From positions 1,777,574-1,841,573 of the forward strand of contig NZ_CP025803.1 in the NCBI RefSeq assembly GCF_003352065.1: 64,000 nt of DNA. The letters are read 5' to 3'. Made by a program: the position numbers and the translations under genes. Every line of letters starts with the position of its first letter. Position 1 is the first letter of the stretch. This DNA is from Sulfitobacter sp. SK011. Lineage in GTDB: Bacteria > Pseudomonadota > Alphaproteobacteria > Rhodobacterales > Rhodobacteraceae. Below the pieces are notes generated by a model. The model was given only the letters and a program-made list of their open reading frames with translations, was not told the DNA's origin and did no database searches. Below, one piece after another: positions 45,509 to 54,760 of this stretch.

Positions 45509-47290
45509 TTAATTGACCCGCTGCGACTGCATGTCGGAGGCTTTCACCCCCGCCACGGAGACTGGTTTTTTCATGGCGTCGCGGCGGAATGGTTCGCCGA
45601 GTTCCTGGTTCAGGACAACCTCGATAAAGGTGGTGACGCCGTTTTTCATCTGGTCCTTGATGGCGGTGTTCAGCGCATCGGTGAGCTGGTCCATGCCGGT
45701 GACCTGCACGCCTTTGAGGCCGCAGCCCTTGGCGATCTCTGCATAGTTCACACCTTCGTTCAGCTCGGTGCCGACAAAGTTGTCATCGAACCACAGGGTC
45801 GTGTTGCGCTTTTCGGCACCCCACTGATAGTTGCGGAAGATGATCATGGTGATCGCAGGCCAGTCGCCGCGGCCACAGGCCGTCATTTCGTTCATCGAGA
45901 TGCCGAATGCGCCGTCCCCGGCAAAGCCTACAACCGGTACATCCGGGCAGCCGATTTTCGCACCCAGAATGGCAGGCAGGCCATAGCCACAAGGACCAAA
46001 CAGGCCCGGTGCCAGATATTTGCGGCCCTTGTCAAAAGACGGATAGGCATTGCCAATCGCGCAGTTGTTGCCGATGTCAGAAGAGACAATCGCATCCTTT
46101 GGCATCGCCGACATGATCGCGCGCCAGGCCTGACGCGGTGACATCCGGTCGGGCTGGCGGTTGCGCGCCCGCTCGTTCCAATCGACGCCCTCATCCGCGT
46201 CATCTTCGTGATCCATCGAGGACAGTTCCTGGGCCCAGCGGGATTTGGTCATCGCAATCAGATCCTTGCGCTCCTTGCGGCCTTTGTCGCCGGCACCATC
46301 GCTGAGTTTCGCAAGCAGTTGCTCAGCCACGGCTTTTGCGTCGCCCTGGATCGCCACGTCGACCTTTTTGGTCAGGCCGATGCGGTCAGAGTTGATGTCG
46401 ACCTGAATGATCTTTGCATTCTGCGGCCAGTAGTTGATGCCATAGCCGGGCAGGGTGCTGAACGGGTTCAGGCGGTTGCCAAGGGCCAGGACCACATCGG
46501 CTTTCTGGATCAGCTCCATCGCCGCCTTGGACCCGTTGTAGCCCAAAGGCCCAACAGCCAGCGGGTGACCGCCGGGGAAGGCATCGTTGTGCTGATAGCC
46601 ACAGGCGACGGGCGCGTCCAAAGCTTCGGCCAGTTTTGCGGATGCCTCAATGCCACCGGACAGGATCACGCCAGCTCCGTTCAGGATGACCGGGAATTCG
46701 GCCTCAGAGAGCAGCTTGGCCGCATCCGCCACGGCCTGTTCGCCGCCCTGCGGGCGTTCAAGGCGGATGATCTGGGGCAGTTCGATGTCAATCACCTGGG
46801 TCCAGTAATCGCGCGGGATGTTGATCTGTGCCGGCGCACAGCCGCGCCATGCCTTTTCGATCACCCGGTTCAGCACTTCGGCCATGCGCGACGGGTCGCG
46901 GACCTCTTCCTGATAACAAACCATGTCTTCGAACAGCTTCATCTGTTCGATTTCCTGGAAACCACCCTGACCAATGGTCTTGTTGGCCGCCTGTGGCGTG
47001 ACCAGCAGCATCGGCGTGTGGTTCCAATAGGCGGTCTTGATCGGCGTGACGAAATTGGTGATGCCGGGGCCGTTCTGCGCAATCGCCATCGACATCTTGC
47101 CAGAGGCGCGCGTGTAGCCGTCGGCAATCATCCCGCCAGACGTTTCATGCGCACAATCCCAGAACTTGATCCCCGCTGCCGGAAACAGATCAGAAATCGG
47201 CATCATCGCAGATCCGATGATCCCAAAGGCATTGTCGATACCGTGCATCTGAAGAACTTTTACAAAGGCCTCTTCGGTGGTCATTTTCAT
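45509..47290 (-). CDS. xsc: Sulfoacetaldehyde acetyltransferase
   Basis: The 593-residue thiamine diphosphate enzyme begins MKMTTEEAFVKVLQMHGIDNAFGIIGSAMMPISD-like and has the ThDP motif GDGAFGISMNEMTACGRGDW with the closing FRN, the Xsc-specific IAQNGPGITNFVT and NIPRDYWTQVIDIE. It cleaves sulfoacetaldehyde with phosphate to acetyl phosphate and sulfite, the C-S bond-breaking step of taurine dissimilation. No phosphotransacetylase gene (pta), which often follows, is present in the cluster. Confidence 0.95.
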   Translation of the reverse strand: MKMTTEEAFVKVLQMHGIDNAFGIIGSAMMPISDLFPAAGIKFWDCAHETSGGMIADGYTRASGKMSMAIAQNGPGITNFVTPIKTAYWNHTPMLLVTPQAANKTIGQGGFQEIEQMKLFEDMVCYQEEVRDPSRMAEVLNRVIEKAWRGCAPAQINIPRDYWTQVIDIELPQIIRLERPQGGEQAVADAAKLLSEAEFPVILNGAGVILSGGIEASAKLAEALDAPVACGYQHNDAFPGGHPLAVGPLGYNGSKAAMELIQKADVVLALGNRLNPFSTLPGYGINYWPQNAKIIQVDINSDRIGLTKKVDVAIQGDAKAVAEQLLAKLSDGAGDKGRKERKDLIAMTKSRWAQELSSMDHEDDADEGVDWNERARNRQPDRMSPRQAWRAIMSAMPKDAIVSSDIGNNCAIGNAYPSFDKGRKYLAPGLFGPCGYGLPAILGAKIGCPDVPVVGFAGDGAFGISMNEMTACGRGDWPAITMIIFRNYQWGAEKRNTTLWFDDNFVGTELNEGVNYAEIAKGCGLKGVQVTGMDQLTDALNTAIKDQMKNGVTTFIEVVLNQELGEPFRRDAMKKPVSVAGVKASDMQSQRVN

Positions 47291-47338
47291 GGTGTGTCTC
47301 CAGGTGATCTAAATTTCGAAAAACGTGTGGTTCGGGGG

Positions 47339-48739
47339 TCAGAGAATTTCGTCTCGAAGGTAATAATAGGGGTACATCATCCTCTGCCCCATCCGGCGGA
47401 ACGGCGTAAGAATGCCGTGGCTTGGCAGCGGTGAGGTAAAGATCGGCAGGTCAAGTTCCTGACCTTTGCCCGCGATCAATTGCGCCATGCGTTTGCCGGC
47501 CTGTGCGGAATACATCACGCCATTGCCGCCATACCCCATGGCATAAAAGATGCTTTCATCCTTATCCGGCTGGCAGATGCGCGGCATCATGTCATGGCTC
47601 ACATCGACCCAGCCCCACCAGGAGTAATCCAGATCTATGTCCGTCAGCGCCGGAAACTTGCGGTGCAATCCCTTGCGCAGCAACGCAAGATGTTTGGGGT
47701 TCTCGGCATCCTCGCCGGTAATGGCGCTGCGGCTGCCAATCTGCATCCGGTTGTCCGGCAGCAGCCGGTAGTAATGCCGCAGTGTGCGGGTGTCTGTCAG
47801 CGGTGATCGGGTCTGAATGCCGCATTCCGCCAATTCCGACTTGGTCAGTTTGCGCGTCACAATCGAGTTCGACAAGATAGGCATCAGCCGGTGCTTGGTG
47901 CGCCCACTCAGGCCCGGTGGGGTATATCCGGCAGTCGCAAGGGCAACCGCACGGGCGCGAACGGTGCCGCCCGGCGTTGTCAGATGATGCACGCCGTCCA
48001 CAATTTTCCACCCCATGACGGGGCTCGCGGTGTGAATTTTCGCACCCAGCTTACGCGCCAGTTTGACGTAGGAGAACGCCAGTTTTGCGGCATGGATGCT
48101 GGTGCCGTCCGGTTCCCACATTGCGCCATGGGCTTCTTGATCTTTGACGTGTTTTTCATGCAGCTCGTCGCGGCCCATGACACGGCTGCCATAGCCAAAA
48201 ACCTCGTTGAGAAGCGCGCTTTCCTTCTCCAGCTTTGGGATCACCTTGGCCCGGTGGGCGATGTAATAGTGACCACCGGTTTGCGGATCGCAGTCGATGT
48301 CGTCAGAATTGACAAGGTCGTTGAACAATTCAAACGCTTCGACGACTTCGCCGTGCATCTTTTTGGCGACATCCACGCCCCAGCGTTGAATCCACTGCGA
48401 CCTTTTGAGACGCCCTGATGATATCTGCGCCTGACCACCGTTGCGGGTCGAACACCCCCAAGCCACCTTGTTGGCTTCCAGCACGGTGGCCTTGATCCCA
48501 TGTTCTTTCGCAAGGTGGATCGCCGTGGAAAGGCCGGTGTAGCCAGAGCCGACAACCACGACGTCCACATCCATATCGCCTGAAACGGGGCCGTCATCCT
48601 TGGGTGGCTTGCCAGCCGTGCCAATCCAATAGGTCGGTGCGTGGTCCCGGTTGTGACCGGGACCTGCATCCACCATCGGATCATATTTGGCGTCGTAGCT
48701 GGCGCGGGGCCAGTGGCGGGGTCTTTGAGAATCCGGCAC
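47339..48739 (-). CDS. tauY: Taurine dehydrogenase large subunit, FAD oxidoreductase
   Basis: The 466-residue protein has the Rossmann motif VVVVGSGYTGLSTAIHLAKE with a trailing acidic residue in VLEANKVAWG, and a DAO-type fold with SRNGGQAQISSG-like CSTRNGGQAQISSGRL and a C-terminal GYGGNGVMYSAQAGKRMAQL. With TauX it oxidises taurine to sulfoacetaldehyde and ammonium in R. sphaeroides. Context between xsc and tauX is decisive, as the family is broad. Confidence 0.9.
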   Translation of the reverse strand: MPDSQRPRHWPRASYDAKYDPMVDAGPGHNRDHAPTYWIGTAGKPPKDDGPVSGDMDVDVVVVGSGYTGLSTAIHLAKEHGIKATVLEANKVAWGCSTRNGGQAQISSGRLKRSQWIQRWGVDVAKKMHGEVVEAFELFNDLVNSDDIDCDPQTGGHYYIAHRAKVIPKLEKESALLNEVFGYGSRVMGRDELHEKHVKDQEAHGAMWEPDGTSIHAAKLAFSYVKLARKLGAKIHTASPVMGWKIVDGVHHLTTPGGTVRARAVALATAGYTPPGLSGRTKHRLMPILSNSIVTRKLTKSELAECGIQTRSPLTDTRTLRHYYRLLPDNRMQIGSRSAITGEDAENPKHLALLRKGLHRKFPALTDIDLDYSWWGWVDVSHDMMPRICQPDKDESIFYAMGYGGNGVMYSAQAGKRMAQLIAGKGQELDLPIFTSPLPSHGILTPFRRMGQRMMYPYYYLRDEIL

Positions 48740-48767
48740 GCGAAGTCTCCCTGATCAGAGGGTGAAA

Positions 48768-49154
48768 TTATGCTTTGAAAGGCGGGCGAGACTTGCGCAA
48801 AGCCTGCTTTACGATGATCATGCCATCCCGCAGCGTGAACAGATCAGCCCCCTGCGCCTCAACGCGCATGCCATCAGCGCCGGTGCCCGAAAAGGTCCAT
48901 TCAGAAACCGCACGATTGCCGCTGACAAAGTGGCTATGGTGGTCCCAATGTGCGTCTTTCATCCCGGCCCAGACGGCAGAAAACGCCTTTGCTATCGCGG
49001 CGGCCCCTTCGATTTTGGCACCAAACACGTCGGGACCGCCAACAGTGTAGAAAACGCAGTCATCTGCAAAATGGGTCATGACACCGTCAACATCGTGCCG
49101 ATTGAAGGCATCGAAGGTGTCGGACAAATCTTGGGCAGTCAGGGTCTTGGACAT
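48768..49154 (-). CDS. tauX: Taurine dehydrogenase small subunit, NTF2-like
   Basis: A 128-residue SnoaL/NTF2-like protein (LSDTFDAFNRHDVDGVMTHF, ADDCVFYTVGGPD, WDHHSHFVSGNRAVSEWTFS). It is placed directly upstream of tauY and matches the small subunit described in R. sphaeroides. It likely supports the flavoprotein; no redox centre is visible. Confidence 0.88.
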   Translation of the reverse strand: MSKTLTAQDLSDTFDAFNRHDVDGVMTHFADDCVFYTVGGPDVFGAKIEGAAAIAKAFSAVWAGMKDAHWDHHSHFVSGNRAVSEWTFSGTGADGMRVEAQGADLFTLRDGMIIVKQALRKSRPPFKA

Positions 49155-49179
49155 TCAGGTCTCCGAAAGGGAAAAGGGG

Positions 49180-49683
49180 TTAAGAGGAGGTCGCGTCGTC
49201 CCGGTAGGGAACAACGAGGGTTGGAATATTGGCGCGTCGCAGAACGCGTTTGGTGACGGTGCCGAGGAAAGTATGGGAAAACCCATGTTCATGAGCCCCC
49301 AAAATAATGAGATCACACTTAAGCTCAGCCGCGCGGCGCAGGATCGCTTCTGCCGGGTATCCATCGACAAGTTCTATGGATTCAACCTGTTTTTGGATGT
49401 CGCGGTCTTCTTCCGGCACATGCGCCCAAAAGTTCTTTTGACGCTCGGCCAGGATGGCCTTGACGTGGTCGTGCCGGGACTGCATCGCCGCTTCGCTCGA
49501 CTGGGAACTCTGCATGAACATCTGCATGGTGATCTTGGCGTCTTCGCTCATCGGCTCAACCACATGCAACACATGAAGTTTCGCGCCAGTTGCCGCCGCC
49601 AGAGCCGCTGCATGGCACATCGTATAGGCCGAATGCTTGGACAGGTCAGTTGCGAACAGAATGTGGGTTATTGTTGATTTCAT
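49180..49683 (-). CDS. uspA: Universal stress protein of the taurine cluster
   Basis: The 167-residue single UspA domain starts with ITHILFATDLSKHSAYTMCH and ends LIILGAHEHGFSHTFLGTVT, where the usual G-2x-G-9x-G-S/T nucleotide loop is altered. A uspA gene at this exact position occurs in the R. sphaeroides tauKLM-uspA-tauXY-xsc arrangement. Its role in taurine use is not known. Confidence 0.88.
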   Translation of the reverse strand: MKSTITHILFATDLSKHSAYTMCHAAALAAATGAKLHVLHVVEPMSEDAKITMQMFMQSSQSSEAAMQSRHDHVKAILAERQKNFWAHVPEEDRDIQKQVESIELVDGYPAEAILRRAAELKCDLIILGAHEHGFSHTFLGTVTKRVLRRANIPTLVVPYRDDATSS

Positions 49684-49707
49684 AGGAAATTCCTTTCTGA
49701 TCGCGGC

Positions 49708-51048
49708 TCAATATCCAAAGAACCTTGGCAGCCACAGCGAAATGTCTGGGAAGAAGGCGATGATGAAAATCGCGATTGTGTTGATGAAGGCAAACGGCAG
49801 CGCCGCCACCGAAATCTTTTCAATCGAGATATTCGATATGCCCGAGGCGATGAACAGGTTCTCCCCCAATGGCGGGGTTTGGAAACCGATGCCGAGGCAA
49901 CAGACCATCACCACCCCAAAGTGGATCGGATCGATACCGACACTATAGGCGACCGGCAACATCACCGGCACCAGAATAAGGATGGTGGCCAGTGTTTCCA
50001 TGAACATACCGACAAAAAGCAGGAAGAAGATCACCAGCGTCCAGATGATATAGATATTGTCGGTGACCGACAGCATCCCGTTTGCGATGATGGCCGGTAT
50101 TTGGTTTTCCACCAGCAGGCGGCCAAACACGGTTGCGGTAAACATGATCAGCAAAACCCGACCTGTCAGCCAGGTGGTGGTTTCGAGGGCTGTGAAAAGT
50201 TTGTTCCAGCTCAGTTCACGGTAGATAAACGCCCCCACAACCAGGGTATAGAAGATCGCGACAATCGCAGCTTCGGTTGGCGTGAAAAAGCCTGAATAGA
50301 TCCCACCCAGGATGACCACGGGTGCCATGAGGGCCCAGAAACCACGGTATAGCTCACACCAGATCTGCCGCGCTGACCACCCTTCCGAAGACCCCTTGTA
50401 GCCACGTTTTTTAGACAGGATGTAGTTCATGAACAACAAGCTGCCCGCGATCAGGAATGCGGGCATGAAGCCTGCAATAAAGAGTTTGGGGATCGAAACG
50501 GTCTGGAACTGGCCAAACTGCTCGACCGCTTCGGGTGGGGCTGGCATGCCAAGGGCTGCGATGCCGAAGATGATCAACGGGATTGAGGGTGGGATAACGA
50601 TACCAAGCCCCCCCGAGGATGCCGTGATGGCGGACGCATAGGGGCGACCGTACCCGCGCTCGATCATTGCGGGGATCATCAACATGCCCACAGCAGCCGT
50701 TGTGGCGGGGCCGGAGCCTGAGATCGCGCCAAAAAACAGGCAGGCAAAAACAGTCGCTGCGGACATGCCGCCTGTGAACGGGCCTGCGAAACTTTCGGCC
50801 ACATTGATAAGCCGTCGCGATAAACCGGCGGCCTCCATCAGCGCCCCGGCAAGGATAAACGCAGGCAGCGCCATGAGCGGGAATGAACCAACAGAAGTAT
50901 AGGCGATCTGGACGAACTTGATCGGATTTTCACCAAGATAGATGAACGAGATAAGTGTCGAAACACCCAAGGCCACGGTAATCGGGGCCCCGATGAACAT
51001 CAAAAGCAAGAAGCCCCCGAAAAGGATGAGAATGATCTGAGATTCCAT
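49708..51048 (-). CDS. tauM: TRAP transporter large permease TauM
   Basis: The 446-residue DctM-type protein has about 12 helices with FLLLMFIGAPITVALGVSTL, GPATTAAVGMLMIPAMIERG and GLGIVIPPSIPLIIFG, all family hallmarks. It is the ion-driven membrane subunit of the taurine TRAP transporter and overlaps tauL by 1 bp. Confidence 0.92.
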   Translation of the reverse strand: MESQIILILFGGFLLLMFIGAPITVALGVSTLISFIYLGENPIKFVQIAYTSVGSFPLMALPAFILAGALMEAAGLSRRLINVAESFAGPFTGGMSAATVFACLFFGAISGSGPATTAAVGMLMIPAMIERGYGRPYASAITASSGGLGIVIPPSIPLIIFGIAALGMPAPPEAVEQFGQFQTVSIPKLFIAGFMPAFLIAGSLLFMNYILSKKRGYKGSSEGWSARQIWCELYRGFWALMAPVVILGGIYSGFFTPTEAAIVAIFYTLVVGAFIYRELSWNKLFTALETTTWLTGRVLLIMFTATVFGRLLVENQIPAIIANGMLSVTDNIYIIWTLVIFFLLFVGMFMETLATILILVPVMLPVAYSVGIDPIHFGVVMVCCLGIGFQTPPLGENLFIASGISNISIEKISVAALPFAFINTIAIFIIAFFPDISLWLPRFFGY

Positions 51049-51596
51049 TATGTCTTCTCCTGCTCAGGTTTTGTAGTTCCGGCGCGCACCTCTTCGAGAT
51101 CGATGGCGTCAGGATCGCGCAGATCTTCACCCAGAATGATCTTTTTATAGTTCACCTGCAGAACGCGGAACGTCATAAGCGAGAACGCAATCGGCAGAAC
51201 GATATAGACCCAGCTCAGGTGGAAACCCATTGTCTGTGACGACTGGAACCTGTTCATCTTGTTGAAGATAAAGTCGATCGACAGATACACAAAATATACG
51301 TTGAAAAAGACCCAGAACAGGTCTGCAAAAGCCTCGATATATTTGATCGCACCAGGGGGCAGGAACTTGAACTGAAACGTCACCCGGTTATGCGCGCCTT
51401 TCTTGGCGGCATAGCTCGCCCCGAAAAATACAAACCAGACGAACATGTAGATCGAAAGCTCTTCGACCCAGGAGAAAGAAAAATCGAACAATGTCCGAAC
51501 GATTACCTGCAAGAACAACAGGCAGACAAAAATCGCAAGCAAGGTGCGACAGATGTAGCTCTCTATATTGTCAATTACATACCAGAATCTTGTCAT
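51048..51596 (-). CDS. tauL: TRAP transporter small permease TauL
   Basis: The 182-residue DctQ-type protein has four helices (LLAIFVCLLFLQVIVRTLF, FSWVEELSIYMFVWFVFFG, YFVYLSIDFIF, WVYIVLPIAFSLMTFRVLQV) and the conserved E in SWVEELS. Its C-terminal 30 residues are charged. A UUCG-loop terminator separates it from tauK. Confidence 0.92.
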   Translation of the reverse strand: MTRFWYVIDNIESYICRTLLAIFVCLLFLQVIVRTLFDFSFSWVEELSIYMFVWFVFFGASYAAKKGAHNRVTFQFKFLPPGAIKYIEAFADLFWVFFNVYFVYLSIDFIFNKMNRFQSSQTMGFHLSWVYIVLPIAFSLMTFRVLQVNYKKIILGEDLRDPDAIDLEEVRAGTTKPEQEKT

Positions 51597-51617
51597 CGGC
51601 CCCTCGCTATCGGTTGA

Positions 51618-51641
51618 GAAAAGCGCCCGAAGGCGCTTTTC
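51618..51641 (-). terminator. UUCG-tetraloop terminator between tauK and tauL
   Basis: A perfect 10-bp stem GAAAAGCGCC / GGCGCTTTTC closes a TTCG loop when read on the minus strand, and the 3' arm ends with four T. It lies 19 bp after tauK. It should stop most transcripts, leaving the binding protein in excess over the permease and enzymes downstream. Confidence 0.85.
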
Positions 51642-51659
51642 TTTATTTCTGTTTTCGCT

Positions 51660-52676
51660 TTATTCAGAGACCGGGTCCCGGCCAATTTCTGCAAGCACAG
51701 CGTTCATCTTTTCGATGCCGCCGATGCTGTCATAGAACTTTGGCCACACGGCCTCTGTTGCGAGCTTGATGAACTCTTCTTCGTTGTTCTCAGGGTCCGT
51801 GATTTCCATGCCTTCGTCGATCAGGATTTGTTTGATCTCGGCTTCTTTTTCACGCAGGAACTGTGCAGAAGCGGCTGTCGCTGCCTTGCCTGCTTCCAGA
51901 ACGATGGCCTGATCTTCGGCTGAAAGTTCCTGAAATACCTGTTCGGAAATGATCAACGGCTCAATCGAGAAGATATAGCGGATGTTTGTGACGTACTTTT
52001 GTACCTCATAGAACTTCATCGCGTTGATTGTTGTGTAGGGGTTGTCCTGACCATCAACAACTTTGGTCTGCAAACCCGCAAAGGTTTCTGACCACGCCAT
52101 CGGCGTCGGGCTGATGCCCCAGGCCTTGTAGGTGTCGATCATGATTTCGTTCTTGGGAACACGGATCACCAGCCCCTGCAGGTCGGCCACGGATTTGACC
52201 GGCTTCTTTGAATTCGTCAGAACCCGAAAACCTGTATAGGTCCACGCGATGATGCGCACGCCGGCATCGTTGATGGTGTTCTCTGTCAACTCAGCGCCGA
52301 TCGGGCCCTGGGTCAGCTTTTCCGCGTCTTCAAGGCTCAGAATGACATATGGCAAAGAGAACACGCCGACGGTTGGCGAGAACGGTGTGACGTTGTTGAT
52401 GGCGAGGATCGACATATCCAGAGTGCCGATGGCCGCTTCGTTAACGGTGTCCTGCTCAGAGCCGAGCTGACCGTTTAGAAACAGGGTTGCGGTATGCTTG
52501 CCGCCTGACAGTTCCTCAAGGGCTGCAACAAAACCTTTGCCAGTTGCTTCCTGGCTGCTTCCGCCGCTGTCGCCAACGGCCACCTTGAAGTTTTTCGCTT
52601 CAGCAGTGCCAAAGCTCAGCAGAGCGGTCGCCGCCGCGACGGCAGCAACAGATGTTATTCGGGTGATAATTGTCAT
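51660..52676 (-). CDS. tauK: TRAP transporter substrate-binding protein TauK
   Basis: The 338-residue DctP-type protein has a signal peptide (MTIITRITSVAAVAAATALL through ALLSFGTAEA), then KVAVGDSGGSSQEATGKGF and the family core GFRVLTNSKKPVKSVADLQG, LVIRVPKNEIMIDTYKAWG with the substrate-binding Arg. It captures taurine in the periplasm. It is first in the operon, divergent from tauR. Confidence 0.92.
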   Translation of the reverse strand: MTIITRITSVAAVAAATALLSFGTAEAKNFKVAVGDSGGSSQEATGKGFVAALEELSGGKHTATLFLNGQLGSEQDTVNEAAIGTLDMSILAINNVTPFSPTVGVFSLPYVILSLEDAEKLTQGPIGAELTENTINDAGVRIIAWTYTGFRVLTNSKKPVKSVADLQGLVIRVPKNEIMIDTYKAWGISPTPMAWSETFAGLQTKVVDGQDNPYTTINAMKFYEVQKYVTNIRYIFSIEPLIISEQVFQELSAEDQAIVLEAGKAATAASAQFLREKEAEIKQILIDEGMEITDPENNEEEFIKLATEAVWPKFYDSIGGIEKMNAVLAEIGRDPVSE

Positions 52677-52782
52677 GGAATCCTCCTCATTGATGAGCGC
52701 TTCTTTACGCTACGTAACCTGATGAGGTTTGTCTCCCGGTCCCCACCAAGAATTCGTAGGCTAATACAAGCCACTGGTTGTG

Positions 52783-52815
52783 CTAAGGGCCAGATTCGAA
52801 TTTGACTTAGACCAG
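52783..52815 (-). promoter_or_regulatory. Candidate TauR-binding direct repeats
   Basis: On the minus strand CTGGTCTAAG (52815-52806) and CTGGCCCTTAG (52793-52783) are spaced 22 bp start to start, two helical turns, just upstream of tauR's ATG and 107 bp or more before tauK. They resemble the CTGGACYTAA direct repeats I recall as the TauR site in Rhodobacter capsulatus. Confidence 0.45.
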
Positions 52816-52835
52816 TCCGTTTGCGAGTGTCTGAC

Positions 52836-54326
52836 ATGCCAGCAACCCGCATCCCCCCAGAATCGTTTTTTCTCGATCGCAAAGGCCACCGCCCAATTCA
52901 GACCCAAATACGTGAAACTGCGGTGTCTTTCATCCAGTCAGGTCATGCCGCACCCGGCACCCATTTGCCGTCGTCGCGCAAACTGGCCGAGTATCTGGGT
53001 GTTGCTCGGATGACCGTCACGCTGGCCTATTCTGAATTGGTGGCCCAGGGATATCTGGAGACCCAGAACCGCAGTGGCTATGTCGTTGCCACCACAGACA
53101 TTGTCACCAACGTTGTCGCAGCCGTTGAAAAAGACCGCGACGATGACGCTTTGGACTGGAAGGCGTTTCTGGCAAGTTCTCTGACCGAACGTCGTCGGAT
53201 TGTGAAGCCGGTCGATTGGCGCAAACTGCCCTATCCATTTGCCTATGGGCAGATGGATGCGACTCTTTTCAACTACGCGGCGTGGCGCGATTGCGCCCGT
53301 CAGGCGATGGGACGGCTCGACTTCATCGATATGGCGGGCGACATGGCTGATCTGGATGATCCGCTGTTGGTCAACTATATCCGCTGCCGGTCCCTGCCGC
53401 GGCGTGGCATTTCCGCAAATCCGGATGAGATCCTTATCACCGTCGGCGCGCAGAATGGGCTTTGGTTGGCCATCGAATTACTGACCCGGCAGCCCTTGAG
53501 TGCGGTTTGCGAAAATCCCGGATATCCCGATACGTTGCAGGCGCTGACGTGGTGCGGTGCAAATGTGAATACCGTGGACGTGGATGAATACGGTTTGCCC
53601 CCTCAGAACATCCCCGACGGAACCAGGGCGGTTTTCATCACGCCAAGCCATCATGCACCCACCGGGGTGACCATGCCTACGGCGCGCAAGTTGCAACTCC
53701 TTGCGGATGCCGAGGAAAAGGATTTCGTGATCATCGAGGACGACTATGACTTCGAAATGAGTTTCATTGAGCCGCCAAGCCCGGCGCTCAAATCTTATGA
53801 TCGGCAGGGGCGGGTCATCTATGTCGGTAGCTTTTCGAAAGCGATGTTCCCGGGATTGCGCCTGGGGTATCTGGTCGCGCCACGCGAATTTATCGCCGAA
53901 GCCCGGGAATTGCGCTCCATGATGCTGCGCCATCCGCCCGGCCATTTGCAGCGCACAGCGGCTTATTTTCTGGCTCAGGGTCACTACGACCTGTTGATCC
54001 GTGACATGCGCCGGAAACTTGCAGTCCGTCGCGCCGCTGTGCTTGACGCAATCGCCAACACAAGCCTGACTCTGGCAGGGGCCGCCAAGTTTGGTGGCTC
54101 AAGCCTGTGGATCAAAGCGCCTGACGGGATCAATACAATGGTGCTGGCCGAAGACCTCCTGAAGGATGGGGTCATGATCGAACCAGGGGCCGCGTTCTTT
54201 GCGGGTCACGATGGCCCGGTGAACTTCTTCCGCCTGGGGTACTCGTCAATCCCGGCGCATCAGATTGAAGAGGGCATCAACCTGATCGCCCGGCGTGTTG
54301 AGAAACACATGGCCGCCCACAATTGA
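52836..54326 (+). CDS. tauR: MocR-type taurine regulator TauR
   Basis: From ATG 52836 (MPATRIPPESFFLDRKGHRP) the 496-residue protein joins a GntR winged helix (LPSSRKLAEYLGVARMTVTL, SELVAQGYLETQNRSGYVV) to an aminotransferase-I fold with the PLP lysine in YVGSFSKAMFPGLRLGYLVA and the DDYDFEMSF motif. In R. capsulatus TauR activates taurine genes in response to taurine, with PLP bound. Divergent from tauK. A TTG five codons upstream is a less likely start. Confidence 0.9.
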   Translation: MPATRIPPESFFLDRKGHRPIQTQIRETAVSFIQSGHAAPGTHLPSSRKLAEYLGVARMTVTLAYSELVAQGYLETQNRSGYVVATTDIVTNVVAAVEKDRDDDALDWKAFLASSLTERRRIVKPVDWRKLPYPFAYGQMDATLFNYAAWRDCARQAMGRLDFIDMAGDMADLDDPLLVNYIRCRSLPRRGISANPDEILITVGAQNGLWLAIELLTRQPLSAVCENPGYPDTLQALTWCGANVNTVDVDEYGLPPQNIPDGTRAVFITPSHHAPTGVTMPTARKLQLLADAEEKDFVIIEDDYDFEMSFIEPPSPALKSYDRQGRVIYVGSFSKAMFPGLRLGYLVAPREFIAEARELRSMMLRHPPGHLQRTAAYFLAQGHYDLLIRDMRRKLAVRRAAVLDAIANTSLTLAGAAKFGGSSLWIKAPDGINTMVLAEDLLKDGVMIEPGAAFFAGHDGPVNFFRLGYSSIPAHQIEEGINLIARRVEKHMAAHN

Positions 54327-54553
54327 TTGAAGCGCAAAAACATATCTGAACATCGCTGCATGGGTCGCCTGACACGTCAGAACAACATGCCTATTCCGGC
54401 AAGGAGGTTGATCCTCTTGCTTTCACATTTGCACCAAACATGCTTCTTTTCCGGGCCCGCGCTCGGAGTTGGTACGCAGGCAATAGGCAGACGATCTCGA
54501 ACAAAGCCCCAAGCGCTTTATCGGATTTCATTCAACTTCTAAGAACCGGAAAA

Positions 54554-54604
54554 TGGTGCCCCCACACGGACTCGAACCGCGGACCTATTGATTACAAATC
54601 AAAA
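54554..54604 (-). pseudogene. tRNA-Thr(UGU) 3' half, attachment site of an integrative element
   Basis: On the minus strand the sequence runs from the anticodon loop TTTGTAA (anticodon UGU) through AGGTC, the T arm CGCGG-TTCGAGT-CCGTG, the acceptor strand TGGGGGC, A and CCA at 54554. The 5' half (acceptor GCCCCCA, D arm) does not follow to the right; instead the sequence changes within the anticodon stem and an integrase gene starts 157 bp on. This is the pattern of a tRNA-targeting element: the displaced 3' half beside int, with an intact tRNA restored at the other end, which is not in this window. Confidence 0.8.
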
Positions 54605-54760
54605 TTTGTAGGGTAGATGGGCATAGATCAAAGTAGAGTAGACACTCTCAACCCGTTAAAAATATGGGTTTGGGGTTGATCTAATTAGACGGTCCGTTAT
54701 CTGGGTGGATACAGAACTGTCTACTTTTGGGGTAAAAGTAGACACCATTAGGGGCCAACC

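Noticed and set aside
54605..54760. Complete tRNA-Thr gene at the integration site
   Set aside because: No D arm or 5' acceptor strand follows the anticodon stem on the minus strand; only the 3' half is present.
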